Source: Thiobacillus sp.
Lineage (GTDB): Bacteria > Pseudomonadota > Gammaproteobacteria > Burkholderiales > Thiobacillaceae
DNA: 64,000 nt
Direction: 5' to 3'
Assembly: GCA_018263115.1 (NCBI GenBank)
Contig: JADFDC010000006.1
Span: forward strand, 1-64,000
In this document: one piece after another, positions 45,489-53,234 of the stretch
Layout: every line of letters starts with the position of its first letter
How positions within the stretch are numbered: position 1 is the stretch's first letter
The notes under the pieces: generated by a model
Seen by the model: only the letters and a program-made list of their open reading frames with translations
The model's database searches: none
Told to the model about the DNA's origin: nothing
Translations under genes and position numbers: made by a program

Positions 45489-45934
45489 TGTCTGATATCG
45501 TCGATTCGGAGACACGCAGCCGGATGATGTCAGGCATTCGTGGGCGCAACACCAAACCTGAAATCCTGATACGCAGCTTGTTGCATCGCCGGGGCTTTCG
45601 ATTCCGCCTGCATGTTCGTGATCTCCCCGGAAAACCAGATCTGGTGTTCCCACGTTACCAAGCAGTTATTTTTATTCATGGCTGCTTCTGGCATGGGCAC
45701 GATTGCCCACTGTTCAAGTGGCCGGGCACACGACCAGAATTCTGGCGCAGTAAAATTGGCAAGAACAAGAGTAACGACCATCGAACACGCGCTGCACTCA
45801 TCGCTTCAGGCTGGAGAGTAGGAGTGGTCTGGGAATGCGCCATCCGTGGTGCTGGCAGGGATTTGGATGCGGTCACCCAACGACTGGCCAGCTGGCTGCA
45901 TAGCGACGTACCGTTTATGGAGGAGCGTGGATGA
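45488..45934 (+). CDS. vsr: Very short patch repair endonuclease Vsr
   Basis: Vsr nicks DNA at T:G mismatches that arise from deamination of 5-methylcytosine in Dcm-type sites. The 148-residue protein shows SETRSRMMSGIRGRNTKPEILIRSLLHRRGFRFRLHV, then DLPGKPDLVFPRYQAVIFIHGCFWHGHDC with the active-site Asp and zinc ligands, and FWRSKIGKNKSND. All core motifs are present. The start overlaps the HNH gene; its stop overlaps the restriction endonuclease start (ATGA). Confidence 0.95.
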   Translation: MSDIVDSETRSRMMSGIRGRNTKPEILIRSLLHRRGFRFRLHVRDLPGKPDLVFPRYQAVIFIHGCFWHGHDCPLFKWPGTRPEFWRSKIGKNKSNDHRTRAALIASGWRVGVVWECAIRGAGRDLDAVTQRLASWLHSDVPFMEERG

Positions 45935-47166
45935 AAAGCGGGTATCTGTCGGAATATTTTGTTGGGGTGGCAGCCAAACGTCTTAGTGCCGTTGAGGCTG
46001 ACAGGACTCGCTCCAATCAGCATGAGTATCAGGCTACAAAAAGCATGCTTGCTTTTATGGGCAAGCCGGCCGAATCCACACGCATACCTGCCCGCTTTCT
46101 TTACCTTACTGATGATGAGGCGGAGCCCCTTGTGGAAGACGCCTTTCTAACACTCTATGACAGCCGAAAGGATCAGCCGCACCGGTCGGCTGAATACCGT
46201 TTCTATTTTCCGACAACCGCTGTTTCACTTAGTGCGGCAGAAGGTGATCTGCTAGTAATCGCCAAACGCCATGACGGTAGCCTGCTGGTCGTCATAGCTG
46301 AAAATGGTTCCAGTGTTTCCGCACAGATTGAATGGCTATTCGGCTTTACAGACTTGGCTCATCCGGGTTTTTCTGTCAAATCAGAATTGGAAACCGAGGA
46401 GGACCGTGTTGCTTTTGCTTCCAGGTTCATCCTCGAAAATATTGGCATTGTGGTGGAGGCCACTGCAGAAGATCACCTAGATGCAATGCTGGAGAAATTT
46501 AAGGGAGGATTTCCGACCACGAGAGAATTTTCAGCTTTTGCCCGTTCAACATTGAAAGGCCTTAATCCGTTGGACGATCAGGATGGCGTGTTAATGGCCT
46601 GGATGGAACAGGAAGAAATTCTTTTTCGCACACTTGAACGACACCTGATCGCTGACCGACTTGCCTCGGGATTTATTGGAGGTGACGCGAGTGTAGATGT
46701 AGATGGTTTTTTGTCGTTTTCCCTGTCCGTGCAAAACCGTCGCAAGAGCCGGGTTGGGCTTGCGCTCGAAAATCATCTCGAACTGCTGTTTACCGAATGC
46801 GGCATTCAATACAAGCGCACCGCTGTAACGGAAAACAAGGCCAAACCGGATTTCATTTTCCCCAGCGACACCGCCTATCATGACCCGGCTTTTAACCCCC
46901 TGCGCCTGACCATGCTAGGCGTGAAATCCACCTGCAAGGACCGCTGGCGGCAGGTGCTTGCCGAAGCAGACCGTATCGACCACAAGCATCTGCTTACGCT
47001 CGAAACCTCGATCAGCCGGCACCAGACGGATGAAATGCAGGCGAAAAACCTGCAACTCATTTTGCCGCGCGGACTGCATGGGACATACACGCCAGAGCAG
47101 CAGGCGTGGCTAATGGATGTGGCCTCGTTTACTGCGCTGGTGCGCGAGCGGCAGGATGCCGACTGA
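45931..47166 (+). CDS. EcoRII-like type II restriction endonuclease
   Basis: The 411-residue protein matches EcoRII: an N-terminal effector domain of about 200 residues and a C-terminal PD-(D/E)XK nuclease domain. Visible are NKAKPDFIFPS (Asp at about 307), TAYHDPAF and LGVKSTCKDRWRQVL (Lys at about 332), followed by HKHLLTLETSISRHQTDEM and LILPRGLHGTY. EcoRII cuts before CCWGG and needs two or more sites. Paired with the dcm and vsr genes upstream it forms a complete restriction-modification set. It is the last gene of the operon. Confidence 0.92.
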   Translation: MKSGYLSEYFVGVAAKRLSAVEADRTRSNQHEYQATKSMLAFMGKPAESTRIPARFLYLTDDEAEPLVEDAFLTLYDSRKDQPHRSAEYRFYFPTTAVSLSAAEGDLLVIAKRHDGSLLVVIAENGSSVSAQIEWLFGFTDLAHPGFSVKSELETEEDRVAFASRFILENIGIVVEATAEDHLDAMLEKFKGGFPTTREFSAFARSTLKGLNPLDDQDGVLMAWMEQEEILFRTLERHLIADRLASGFIGGDASVDVDGFLSFSLSVQNRRKSRVGLALENHLELLFTECGIQYKRTAVTENKAKPDFIFPSDTAYHDPAFNPLRLTMLGVKSTCKDRWRQVLAEADRIDHKHLLTLETSISRHQTDEMQAKNLQLILPRGLHGTYTPEQQAWLMDVASFTALVRERQDAD

Positions 47167-47358
47167 ATGCCTGCCCGTCTCACTATCAATCATTATCAAT
47201 TCCGGACAATTTGATAATTGTCACGCAATCAAAGCCCAGACTGCCGCAGCAATCTCCGCCCCGCACCCTGGTCTCGGCTATGACCCTGAGCCCACGCAGC
47301 ACCATTGGCGCTACAAGCCAACTATTTGTTTTTATGAAAGAAACAGGCTATTGTTCAG

Positions 47359-47382
47359 TTAGTAAATTTTTTTGATTACTAA
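47359..47382. promoter_or_regulatory. Inverted repeat before the DUF4143 ATPase gene
   Basis: TTAGTAA (47359-47365) and TTACTAA (47376-47382) form a perfect 7-bp inverted repeat around an AT-rich 10-base spacer, 23 bases before the start. The 239-base gap between the EcoRII-like gene and this gene also holds a GACAATT/AATTGTC hairpin near 47204-47221. Operator function is a guess. Confidence 0.4.
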
Positions 47383-47405
47383 TCCGACGATTCTGGTGAC
47401 AATAT

Positions 47406-48863
47406 ATGGCACTTCGTAAACCTTTTGAAATCCCGCTGCATGAGGTTCAGCGCCGTATGGCGCAGGAAAACCCGTGGTGGGTGGCGGGCGCGGGCATCGA
47501 TCCTGAGCGCCGGGAATGGCCGAAGCGGGCGTATTTCGGCGGGTTTTTCCGGTTGGTGCGCCAGCTAGAGGTGTCGCGGGGGGTGGTGCTGATCGGCCCT
47601 CGCCGGGTAGGCAAGACGGTGATGCTGGCGCAGGCGGTGCAGGCTTTGCTGGACGAGGGGGTGTCGGGGATCGACATCCTGCAGCTGTCGCTGGATACGC
47701 CGCTGTATTCGGGCCGCACGCTTGAAAGCCTGGTGCGGACGTTTATCGATCTGCACCGGCACGATCCCGCCCGCCGTCTGTGGGTGTTTTTCGACGAGAT
47801 CCAGTATGTGCGGGACTGGGAAATTCATCTGAAATCGCTGGTGGACAGTTACCGCCAGATTCGCTTCGTGGCGAGCGGCTCGGCGGCTGCGGCGCTGCGG
47901 ATGAAAAGCCGCGAATCGGGCGCGGGGCGTTTTACCGATTTCATGCTGCCGCCATTAACCTTCGCCGAATACCTGCAGTTTTCCGGGCGCGAGGAGGCAC
48001 TGATTATCGAAATTGCTGGCGCGGGCGCGCTGCCCGAATATCGCGCCCGCTCGATAGATGAACTGAACCGCGAGTTCGTCAATTACCTGAATTTTGGCGG
48101 TTTCCCCGAGGCAGTGATGAATCCGGGTGTGCGTGCCAACCCGGCGCGATTCCTGCGCGAGGACATTGTCGAAAAAGTGCTGCTGAAGGATTTGCCCAGC
48201 CTGTACGGCATCCGCGATACGCAGGAACTGAACCGCTTTTTCAACGTGCTGGCTTATAACACGGGCGACGAAGTTAGCCCTGCCAACCTGATCCAGAACA
48301 CGGGCATCGAACGCAAGGCGCTGATGGAGTATCTGGAATATCTGGAAGCCTCGTTCCTTATCAAACGTATGCACCGGTTGGACGACAACGCCCGGCGCAT
48401 GAAGCGCGCCAGCGCGTTCAAAGTATATCTGACCAACCCTTCGATTCGCGCCGCGCTGTTCGGCTATATCGACGCGAACGATCCGGCCATCGGCTCGCTG
48501 GCAGAAACGGCGGTGTTCAGCCAGTGGCTGCACAGCACACGCACGATCCAGTCGCTGCATTACGCACGCTGGAAGCTGGGGCGCAGCGATCTGGAAGTCG
48601 ATCTGGTGTCGCTCGATCCGCGCACACAGAAACCCCGCTTCGCTGTCGAAATAAAGTGGAGCGATAAGAGCTTCAAGGACTGGCGACTACTGCGCGGCAT
48701 CCGGGCGCTGGCGGCAGAACACAAACTGGCGCGCCCGCCCGTCGTCACCACGCTGACCGCCTCGGGCATGGGCGAGGAAGACGGTATCCAGATCGAATTC
48801 GTTCCCACCAGCCTGCATTGCTACACAATTGCCCGAAACGTGCTGCGCATGGAGGCGGATTGA
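47406..48863 (+). CDS. DUF4143 AAA-type ATPase
   Basis: The 485-residue protein has Walker A VVLIGPRRVGKTVMLAQAV near 61-79 and Walker B RLWVFFDEIQYVRDW near 122-136. It carries the ATPase sensor region and a C-terminal DUF4143 domain with an archaeal-type nuclease-like core (FAVEIKWSDKSFKDW). Proteins of this type are common, often mobile and of unknown role; some are linked with defence or toxin systems. Its stop overlaps, as TTGA, a short reading frame that looks like the start of a UvrD-type helicase. Confidence 0.88.
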   Translation: MALRKPFEIPLHEVQRRMAQENPWWVAGAGIDPERREWPKRAYFGGFFRLVRQLEVSRGVVLIGPRRVGKTVMLAQAVQALLDEGVSGIDILQLSLDTPLYSGRTLESLVRTFIDLHRHDPARRLWVFFDEIQYVRDWEIHLKSLVDSYRQIRFVASGSAAAALRMKSRESGAGRFTDFMLPPLTFAEYLQFSGREEALIIEIAGAGALPEYRARSIDELNREFVNYLNFGGFPEAVMNPGVRANPARFLREDIVEKVLLKDLPSLYGIRDTQELNRFFNVLAYNTGDEVSPANLIQNTGIERKALMEYLEYLEASFLIKRMHRLDDNARRMKRASAFKVYLTNPSIRAALFGYIDANDPAIGSLAETAVFSQWLHSTRTIQSLHYARWKLGRSDLEVDLVSLDPRTQKPRFAVEIKWSDKSFKDWRLLRGIRALAAEHKLARPPVVTTLTASGMGEEDGIQIEFVPTSLHCYTIARNVLRMEAD

Positions 48864-48958
48864 GCCAGCCGCTCGACACGGCCACCGCCCTCGACCCCGT
48901 CCGCTCGGTCGTGGTCGAAGCCTGCGCCCGTAGCGGCAAGACCGGGCCGGTGATGTCG
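48860..48958 (+). pseudogene. Decayed 5' fragment of a UvrD/AddA-type helicase gene
   Basis: From a TTG overlapping the DUF4143 stop, about 28 codons read SQPLDTATALDPVRSVVVEACARSGKTG. This closely follows the opening of UvrD/AddA-like exonuclease helicases (LDPxRSVVVEACAGSGKT). Homology ends around 48943, where the Walker A glycine is already Arg, and the reading frame runs on into the antisense of hipA. The rest of the gene is missing. The fragment looks truncated by the arrival of the hipBA module. Confidence 0.7.
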
Positions 48959-48973
48959 TTGAGGTACCTTCAA

Positions 48974-50332
48974 TCACCGCAACATGGCCTCCGCCATTTC
49001 CTTCCGGATGGCGGGCAGGATTTTTTCCAGTCTGGTCTTCCTTGGCGCCTCGACCGGCGCATCCCCAATCTCTTCAAGATAATGCGCGGTGTTGGTCAGG
49101 GCCTGCTCGATTGCCTGGCGACATTCCGAGGGGGTGTGTCCGTAGGCCAGGCCCAGCCGCCGCATGGCCTGGGGCCAGGTTTCTCCCTCCGCGAAGCTGA
49201 CGGGGATGGCTGACCGGGTGTCGTGCTGCGGCCAGGCGCGCATGGGCGCGGGGTCGTATACCGGCGAAAGCACGGTGGCCCGCTCTCCGCCCAGAAACGA
49301 AATATTCTCCAGGTGCAGGTCGCCGTTTCCGGTCAGCATGGCCATGAGGTAGCGGCGGTAAATTTCCTTCTTGGCCGCCGTGACATCGAGGTTGCAGACT
49401 TCGCCCAGACGGTCCAGCCTGCCGGGCAATTCGTCCATCGCCACGTCTTCGTTTGAGATGAACGAGCGGTCGCCGGAGGCGATGACCGAACGAAAGGTTT
49501 CCTGCGGACGCACGAAGCCTTTTGGCCCGCGGTCGAAGCGCTCGACGGCCAGCACGCGCATGCCGTCGATTTCCCGCAGCCAGTGGCGCGGCACGTCGAA
49601 TCCCGAGCGGGCATGCAGATCGAGGCAGAGGTTTTCCAGCGTCAGCACATCTTTATACTCGGCGGGTTCGATCTTGAGGATGACGTCGATGTGGTCCGGC
49701 GCGCCCGGGCGGGCGATGGCGCCGCTCCACGGGCCGGTGCCGGGATCCTTGATGGAGACCAGCAGCTTGGGGATCATGCCGCCCGCCGTCGGTGTCGGGC
49801 CAATGTAGCGGGCGAGCACGTTGGGATCAAAGGCAGCCTGGTCCAGCGAGATGTCTTCACGAAGCATTCGCCAGAACCGGGAGCGGGTGCCAACGGTGTC
49901 GGTGCTGACGGGACGCTGAAACCATTGGCTGGCCTGCAAGTCGTCCCTGAACAGGAACAGGTGGCCGATGGTGTTGGCGCCAGCCATCAAGGCCATTTCC
50001 CAGTCCGTTTCGAAGCCCGGCGTGGTCGGCTTGCCAAGCTTTGCCAGCATGCTGGCAAATACCCTGCGCTGGATGTTGCGCCGCCCTTCGCCGGGAATAA
50101 TCGACATCAAGCGAGGATGTACCGGGAAGTTTTCTCGGGTGTTGAATTCGATGGGTTGGTCTCCCCAGATGCCGGGGGACGCAAGCAAGGCCATGCCGGG
50201 AAGGCCGCTTGCCAGATAGTCTGCTGTATAGACGAAGAGCGTCCGCTCCCGGGTCACCGTCAGATCGCCCATCTTGACCGGCGTGCCATCCGCGCGCCGC
50301 GACCAGATGCAGTTGTTGAAGACTCTGGCCAT
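48974..50332 (-). CDS. hipA: HipA-family serine/threonine kinase toxin
   Basis: HipA toxins phosphorylate targets such as glutamyl-tRNA synthetase and cause growth arrest. The 452-residue protein has the HipA C-domain. The catalytic loop is MLTGNGDLHLENISF, with Asp and Asn in place. The metal-binding segment is SPVYDPAPM and the family HDTRSAIPV follows. Upstream, VERFDRGPKGFVRPQETF is present. It is longer and more divergent at the N-terminus than E. coli HipA. It follows hipB after 2 bases. Confidence 0.86.
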   Translation of the reverse strand: MARVFNNCIWSRRADGTPVKMGDLTVTRERTLFVYTADYLASGLPGMALLASPGIWGDQPIEFNTRENFPVHPRLMSIIPGEGRRNIQRRVFASMLAKLGKPTTPGFETDWEMALMAGANTIGHLFLFRDDLQASQWFQRPVSTDTVGTRSRFWRMLREDISLDQAAFDPNVLARYIGPTPTAGGMIPKLLVSIKDPGTGPWSGAIARPGAPDHIDVILKIEPAEYKDVLTLENLCLDLHARSGFDVPRHWLREIDGMRVLAVERFDRGPKGFVRPQETFRSVIASGDRSFISNEDVAMDELPGRLDRLGEVCNLDVTAAKKEIYRRYLMAMLTGNGDLHLENISFLGGERATVLSPVYDPAPMRAWPQHDTRSAIPVSFAEGETWPQAMRRLGLAYGHTPSECRQAIEQALTNTAHYLEEIGDAPVEAPRKTRLEKILPAIRKEMAEAMLR

Positions 50333-50334
50333 GT

Positions 50335-50646
50335 TTAGTCGAAGAAGGAGCCCGAGGAAACTCGTTCCGCCCGGTTGGTTTGTTGCGGAACGAGCGTGAT
50401 TTGCAGCCCCACTACGGCGGCCATGCGTTCTACCGCGCCGAAGTCCGCGCTCTTGCGGGCTTTCATGCGGGACAGGGTTTCAGGCGCAAGACCAGCCCGA
50501 ACCGCGATGGCGGCAGCGGTCATGCCCTGCTTTTTGCCTGCCGAGGTGATCTGGTTAAGCAGGTCAAGCAGCAGATCGGATTGAATGAGAGGTTTTCTTG
50601 CCAATTTACGCAAAATCTCCGGGTTAAGATGCTTATAGCCTAGCAC
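50335..50646 (-). CDS. hipB: HipB-like helix-turn-helix antitoxin
   Basis: The 103-residue protein starts at a GTG (50646) and has an Xre-type helix-turn-helix (MTAAAIAVRAGLAPETLSRMKARKSADFGAVERMAAVVGL). The N-terminal 30 residues are helical and hydrophobic. It is the presumed antitoxin and autorepressor of hipBA. The perfect inverted repeat at 50663-50695 lies just before the start. Confidence 0.85.
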   Translation of the reverse strand: MLGYKHLNPEILRKLARKPLIQSDLLLDLLNQITSAGKKQGMTAAAIAVRAGLAPETLSRMKARKSADFGAVERMAAVVGLQITLVPQQTNRAERVSSGSFFD

Positions 50647-50662
50647 TATTAGCTATATAGGC

Positions 50663-50695
50663 AATATTATTCTGAATATTATCCAGAATAATATT
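50663..50695. promoter_or_regulatory. Perfect 12-bp inverted repeat, likely hipBA operator
   Basis: AATATTATTCTG (50663-50674) and CAGAATAATATT (50684-50695) are exact inverted copies spaced by 9 bases, in an AT-rich region 17 bases before the hipB start. HipB dimers bind inverted repeats over their promoter in known systems, so this is a strong operator candidate. Confidence 0.75.
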
Positions 50696-50748
50696 TGTCT
50701 AATTGCGCAAATATAACAGGAATTCGGCTCTCCGCCTGAAGGTTTTGT

Positions 50749-50779
50749 TTAAATAGCCAACCAGAGGCAGGCTATTTAA
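50749..50779. other. 10-bp perfect inverted repeat in the hipB-queD gap
   Basis: TTAAATAGCC (50749-50758) pairs with GGCTATTTAA (50770-50779) around 11 bases. It lies after the 3' end of queD and before hipB, in an AT-rich gap of about 190 bases. Too little T follows for a standard terminator. It may be a terminator for queD, a second hipB site or a remnant of an insertion. Confidence 0.4.
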
Positions 50780-50839
50780 TGACTGCAATTGAAGGGTTTG
50801 GAAGCGTGTTTTAACAACCAAACATGGCCGGGAAAACGC

Positions 50840-51196
50840 CTATTCCCCGCGATACACGCACCCTGACAAATGCGTTTCCTGAATAACGATTTTGCTCAAG
50901 CCGGGTAGCGCGGGTTTGAGCTTTTGCCAGATCCATTGCGCCATGCGCTCGGTGGTCGGGTTTTCCAGGCCGGGAATCTCGTTCAGGTAATGGTGGTCGA
51001 GTTGCGCGTGGATGGGTGAAAACGCCGCATCCAGTTCGGCGAAGTCGACCACCCAGTCCATCTCGGCGTCCATGGGCCCGCTGACGTGAATTTCCACCTT
51101 GAAGGAATGCCCGTGCACGCGCGAACAGGGATGGTCTGCCGGCAGCTTGGGCAGGCGGCGGGCAGATTCGATGTAGTACGTGTTGAAAATTTCCAT
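50840..51196 (-). CDS. queD: 6-carboxytetrahydropterin synthase QueD
   Basis: QueD turns dihydroneopterin triphosphate into 6-carboxy-tetrahydropterin in queuosine/preQ0 synthesis. The 118-residue protein has the zinc-binding CSRVHGHSFKVE and VVDFAELDAAF, plus the active-site LDHHYLNEI and late ETHLSGCVYRG. It is coupled to the upstream zinc-ribbon gene, overlapping by 1 base (ATGA). Its partner queF lies at the other end of the window. Confidence 0.95.
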   Translation of the reverse strand: MEIFNTYYIESARRLPKLPADHPCSRVHGHSFKVEIHVSGPMDAEMDWVVDFAELDAAFSPIHAQLDHHYLNEIPGLENPTTERMAQWIWQKLKPALPGLSKIVIQETHLSGCVYRGE

Positions 51197-51558
51197 CAGT
51201 CTTTTCCAAAAAGTTTGTTCAACGCGTCACTCGCGCTTGATGATGAGGATGAGGTAGAAGCAGCACCGCCGAACAGCGCATCCAGTTCCGAACGCGCCTT
51301 GTGTGCGCCCGTTTGATCGGCCGGCGAGTACGCATGCGGATTGGGTTTGAAGTAGCCGCAGAAATTGGCGCGGTCCTTGTCCTTGACTTCATCGGCCACG
51401 GGTTCGCGGCAGTGTTTGGCCACGCGGGTATCGTAAAACTCGCAGAATCTGCACACATACAACTGCGCGCGGCAGGCCGGACATTCGTCGCGCCGTTCGA
51501 TGGGCGGCGTCAGTTCAGCGAGCGAAGCGCCGCAGCGCCAGCAGTGCAGGTCTTCCAT
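51196..51558 (-). CDS. Cys-rich small protein with zinc-ribbon-like motif
   Basis: The 120-residue protein has four CXXC-like pairs in its first 70 residues (CWRCG, CPACRA, CRFCEF and a further single Cys), which suggests one or two zinc sites. The rest is disordered-looking and Ser-rich (ASTSSSSSSASDALNKLF). No family known to me. It is divergent from the DUF6499-like gene by 23 bases and coupled to queD. Possible role in RNA or Zn handling is speculation. Confidence 0.72.
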   Translation of the reverse strand: MEDLHCWRCGASLAELTPPIERRDECPACRAQLYVCRFCEFYDTRVAKHCREPVADEVKDKDRANFCGYFKPNPHAYSPADQTGAHKARSELDALFGGAASTSSSSSSASDALNKLFGKD

Positions 51559-51581
51559 GACGCTATGTTACCCTCAACACC

Positions 51582-52238
51582 ATGTCGGATTCACCTCTTG
51601 AAGCTCTTGATGTCGGCCAGTGGGCGTGGGAATTCCTGCGCCGCAATCCCGATTACCAGTCGGATTACCGCGAATTCATCACGACCTGGCAGGCGCTGGA
51701 AGTCGAGTATGGCGCGCCGCCAAACCGGGATTTTTTCAGGTGGAAGAACGATCCACGCGCATCGCGCCCGGCATGGGATCCCAGCCAGAGTACCGGCGCG
51801 GCCTGCACGACGGATGACGAAGACCGGCAGTTGATTGAATGCTGGATGGGCGCGAAATGGGGCTTTTACCAGTTTCCGCAGGACCCGGCCCAGCCCGCCT
51901 GGGAACTGGAATCGCCGATCAACTGGCGGCCCGCGCCTGGCTTCCGTTACGAGCGTCCTGCCCGGCCTGAGTTGGACGCTCAGCCGACATTCGATCTGAC
52001 CCTGCCCTTGCCCGCGCAACTGGAAGCGGCAAAGCAATGGCTGATCGGCAAACAGGCCGTGTTGCGCAGGCAGGGTCTGGCCGCGCCCCGTACCTTGCAA
52101 AACCAGCAGGCGCACTGGATGAAACTACTGGAAGCACTGGACAGCCAGTCGGGCAAATTGCAGCAGGAAGCGCGGGAAATGGCCCGGCATGGTTACCGCG
52201 AAATCCTGCATTTACAGCCCAAACCTCAAACCGCCTGA
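51582..52238 (+). CDS. DUF6499-like (transcriptional regulator domain) protein
   Basis: The 218-residue protein begins with WAWEFLRRNPDYQSDYREFITTWQ, typical of the DUF6499/'transcriptional regulator domain' family often found on integrative elements. A Pro-rich middle is followed by a C-terminal helical part (LEAAKQWLIGKQAVLRRQGLAAP). No helix-turn-helix is obvious. No integrase or other element gene is near it. It may be a lone remnant or a chromosomal member of the family. Confidence 0.7.
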   Translation: MSDSPLEALDVGQWAWEFLRRNPDYQSDYREFITTWQALEVEYGAPPNRDFFRWKNDPRASRPAWDPSQSTGAACTTDDEDRQLIECWMGAKWGFYQFPQDPAQPAWELESPINWRPAPGFRYERPARPELDAQPTFDLTLPLPAQLEAAKQWLIGKQAVLRRQGLAAPRTLQNQQAHWMKLLEALDSQSGKLQQEAREMARHGYREILHLQPKPQTA

Positions 52239-52316
52239 AACTTTCACGGGATACAATCGTTCCTGGAAAAGCTTTTATCAACTGTTTCAACTCAGGCAAC
52301 AAAGGAAGAAATCGAA

Positions 52317-53114
52317 ATGGCAATGGATGTCGTTGACTACGAAATTTTTGGCGAAGACATACAGTATGTAGAAGTCGAGCTCGATCCGGGCGAAGCCGCC
52401 ATCGGCGAAGCGGGCGCGATGATGTACATGGATCCCGACATCGACATGGATACGATTTTTGGCGATGGCTCCGACCAGCAGGGGGGTTTCTTCGGCAAAC
52501 TGATGGGCGCGGGCAAGCGCCTGGTGACGGGTGAATCGCTGTTCACCACGGTGTACCAGAACAAGGGCAACGGCAAGCGCCGTGTGGCCTTTGCAGCGCC
52601 CTACCCCGGCCGCATCCTGCCCATGGATTTGAGCTCGCTGGGCGGCACGTTGATCTGCCAGAAGGATTCCTTCCTGTGCGCGGCCAAGGGCGTGTCGCTG
52701 GGCATTGCGTTCCAGCGCAAGCTCGGCGTGGGTTTGTTCGGCGGCGAAGGCTTCATCATGCAGAAACTGGAAGGAGACGGGCTGGCCTTCGTGCATGCCG
52801 GCGGCATGCTGATGGAGCGCAGCCTGGCGCCGGGCGAAACCCTGCGCGTGGACACTGGCTGCATCGTCGCATTGGCGCCCACGGTAAATTACGACATCCA
52901 GTATGTGGGCAAACTTAAATCCGCTCTGTTTGGCGGCGAGGGTTTGTTTTTCGCCACGCTGACCGGTCCGGGCAAGATCTGGCTGCAATCGCTGCCCCTG
53001 TCTCGCCTGGCCAACCGCATCATCATGGCCGCGCCGCAGGCAGGCGGACGTTCTGTCGGCGAAGGGTCGCTGCTGGGGAATCTGGGCGGGTTGCTGGACG
53101 GGGATAATAGTTAA
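52317..53114 (+). CDS. TIGR00266 family (AIM24-like) protein
   Basis: The 265-residue protein has the beta-rich repeated pattern and landmarks of the family: [24 protein letters not shown] at the start, [23 protein letters not shown] and [15 protein letters not shown], then [21 protein letters not shown] and [22 protein letters not shown]. Function is unknown; mitochondrial AIM24 shares the fold. A GGAAGAAATCG segment before ATG is a reasonable ribosome-binding site. Confidence 0.9.
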   Translation: MAMDVVDYEIFGEDIQYVEVELDPGEAAIGEAGAMMYMDPDIDMDTIFGDGSDQQGGFFGKLMGAGKRLVTGESLFTTVYQNKGNGKRRVAFAAPYPGRILPMDLSSLGGTLICQKDSFLCAAKGVSLGIAFQRKLGVGLFGGEGFIMQKLEGDGLAFVHAGGMLMERSLAPGETLRVDTGCIVALAPTVNYDIQYVGKLKSALFGGEGLFFATLTGPGKIWLQSLPLSRLANRIIMAAPQAGGRSVGEGSLLGNLGGLLDGDNS

Positions 53115-53123
53115 TCAAATGCC

Positions 53124-53203
53124 GGATTGCTTCGTCCCGCCACTTCTTCGCTTGCGGTTCCTCGCAAGACGGTATTGCGAGGCTCGAAGAACCGTGGCAA
53201 TCC
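53124..53203. repeat. Palindromic dispersed repeat upstream of the HlyD-like gene
   Basis: Terminal GGATTGC (53124-53130) and GCAATCC (53197-53203) are inverted copies bracketing an imperfect palindrome with CTTCG and CGAAG arms. It resembles the widespread proteobacterial intergenic repeats with GCAATCC ends. It fills most of the 120-base gap before the exporter operon. Confidence 0.65.
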
Positions 53204-53234
53204 ATTACATCTGCAATAAGAACTGGAGCTAATC

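Noticed and set aside
48818-49213. Intact 131-residue gene at the DUF4143/hipA junction
   Set aside because: Only about 28 codons resemble a helicase start; the rest is antisense to hipA, so a truncated pseudogene fits better.
42310-50646. Prophage or integrative element
   Set aside because: No integrase, transposase, structural phage gene, attachment repeat or tRNA flank was found; defence genes alone do not establish an element.
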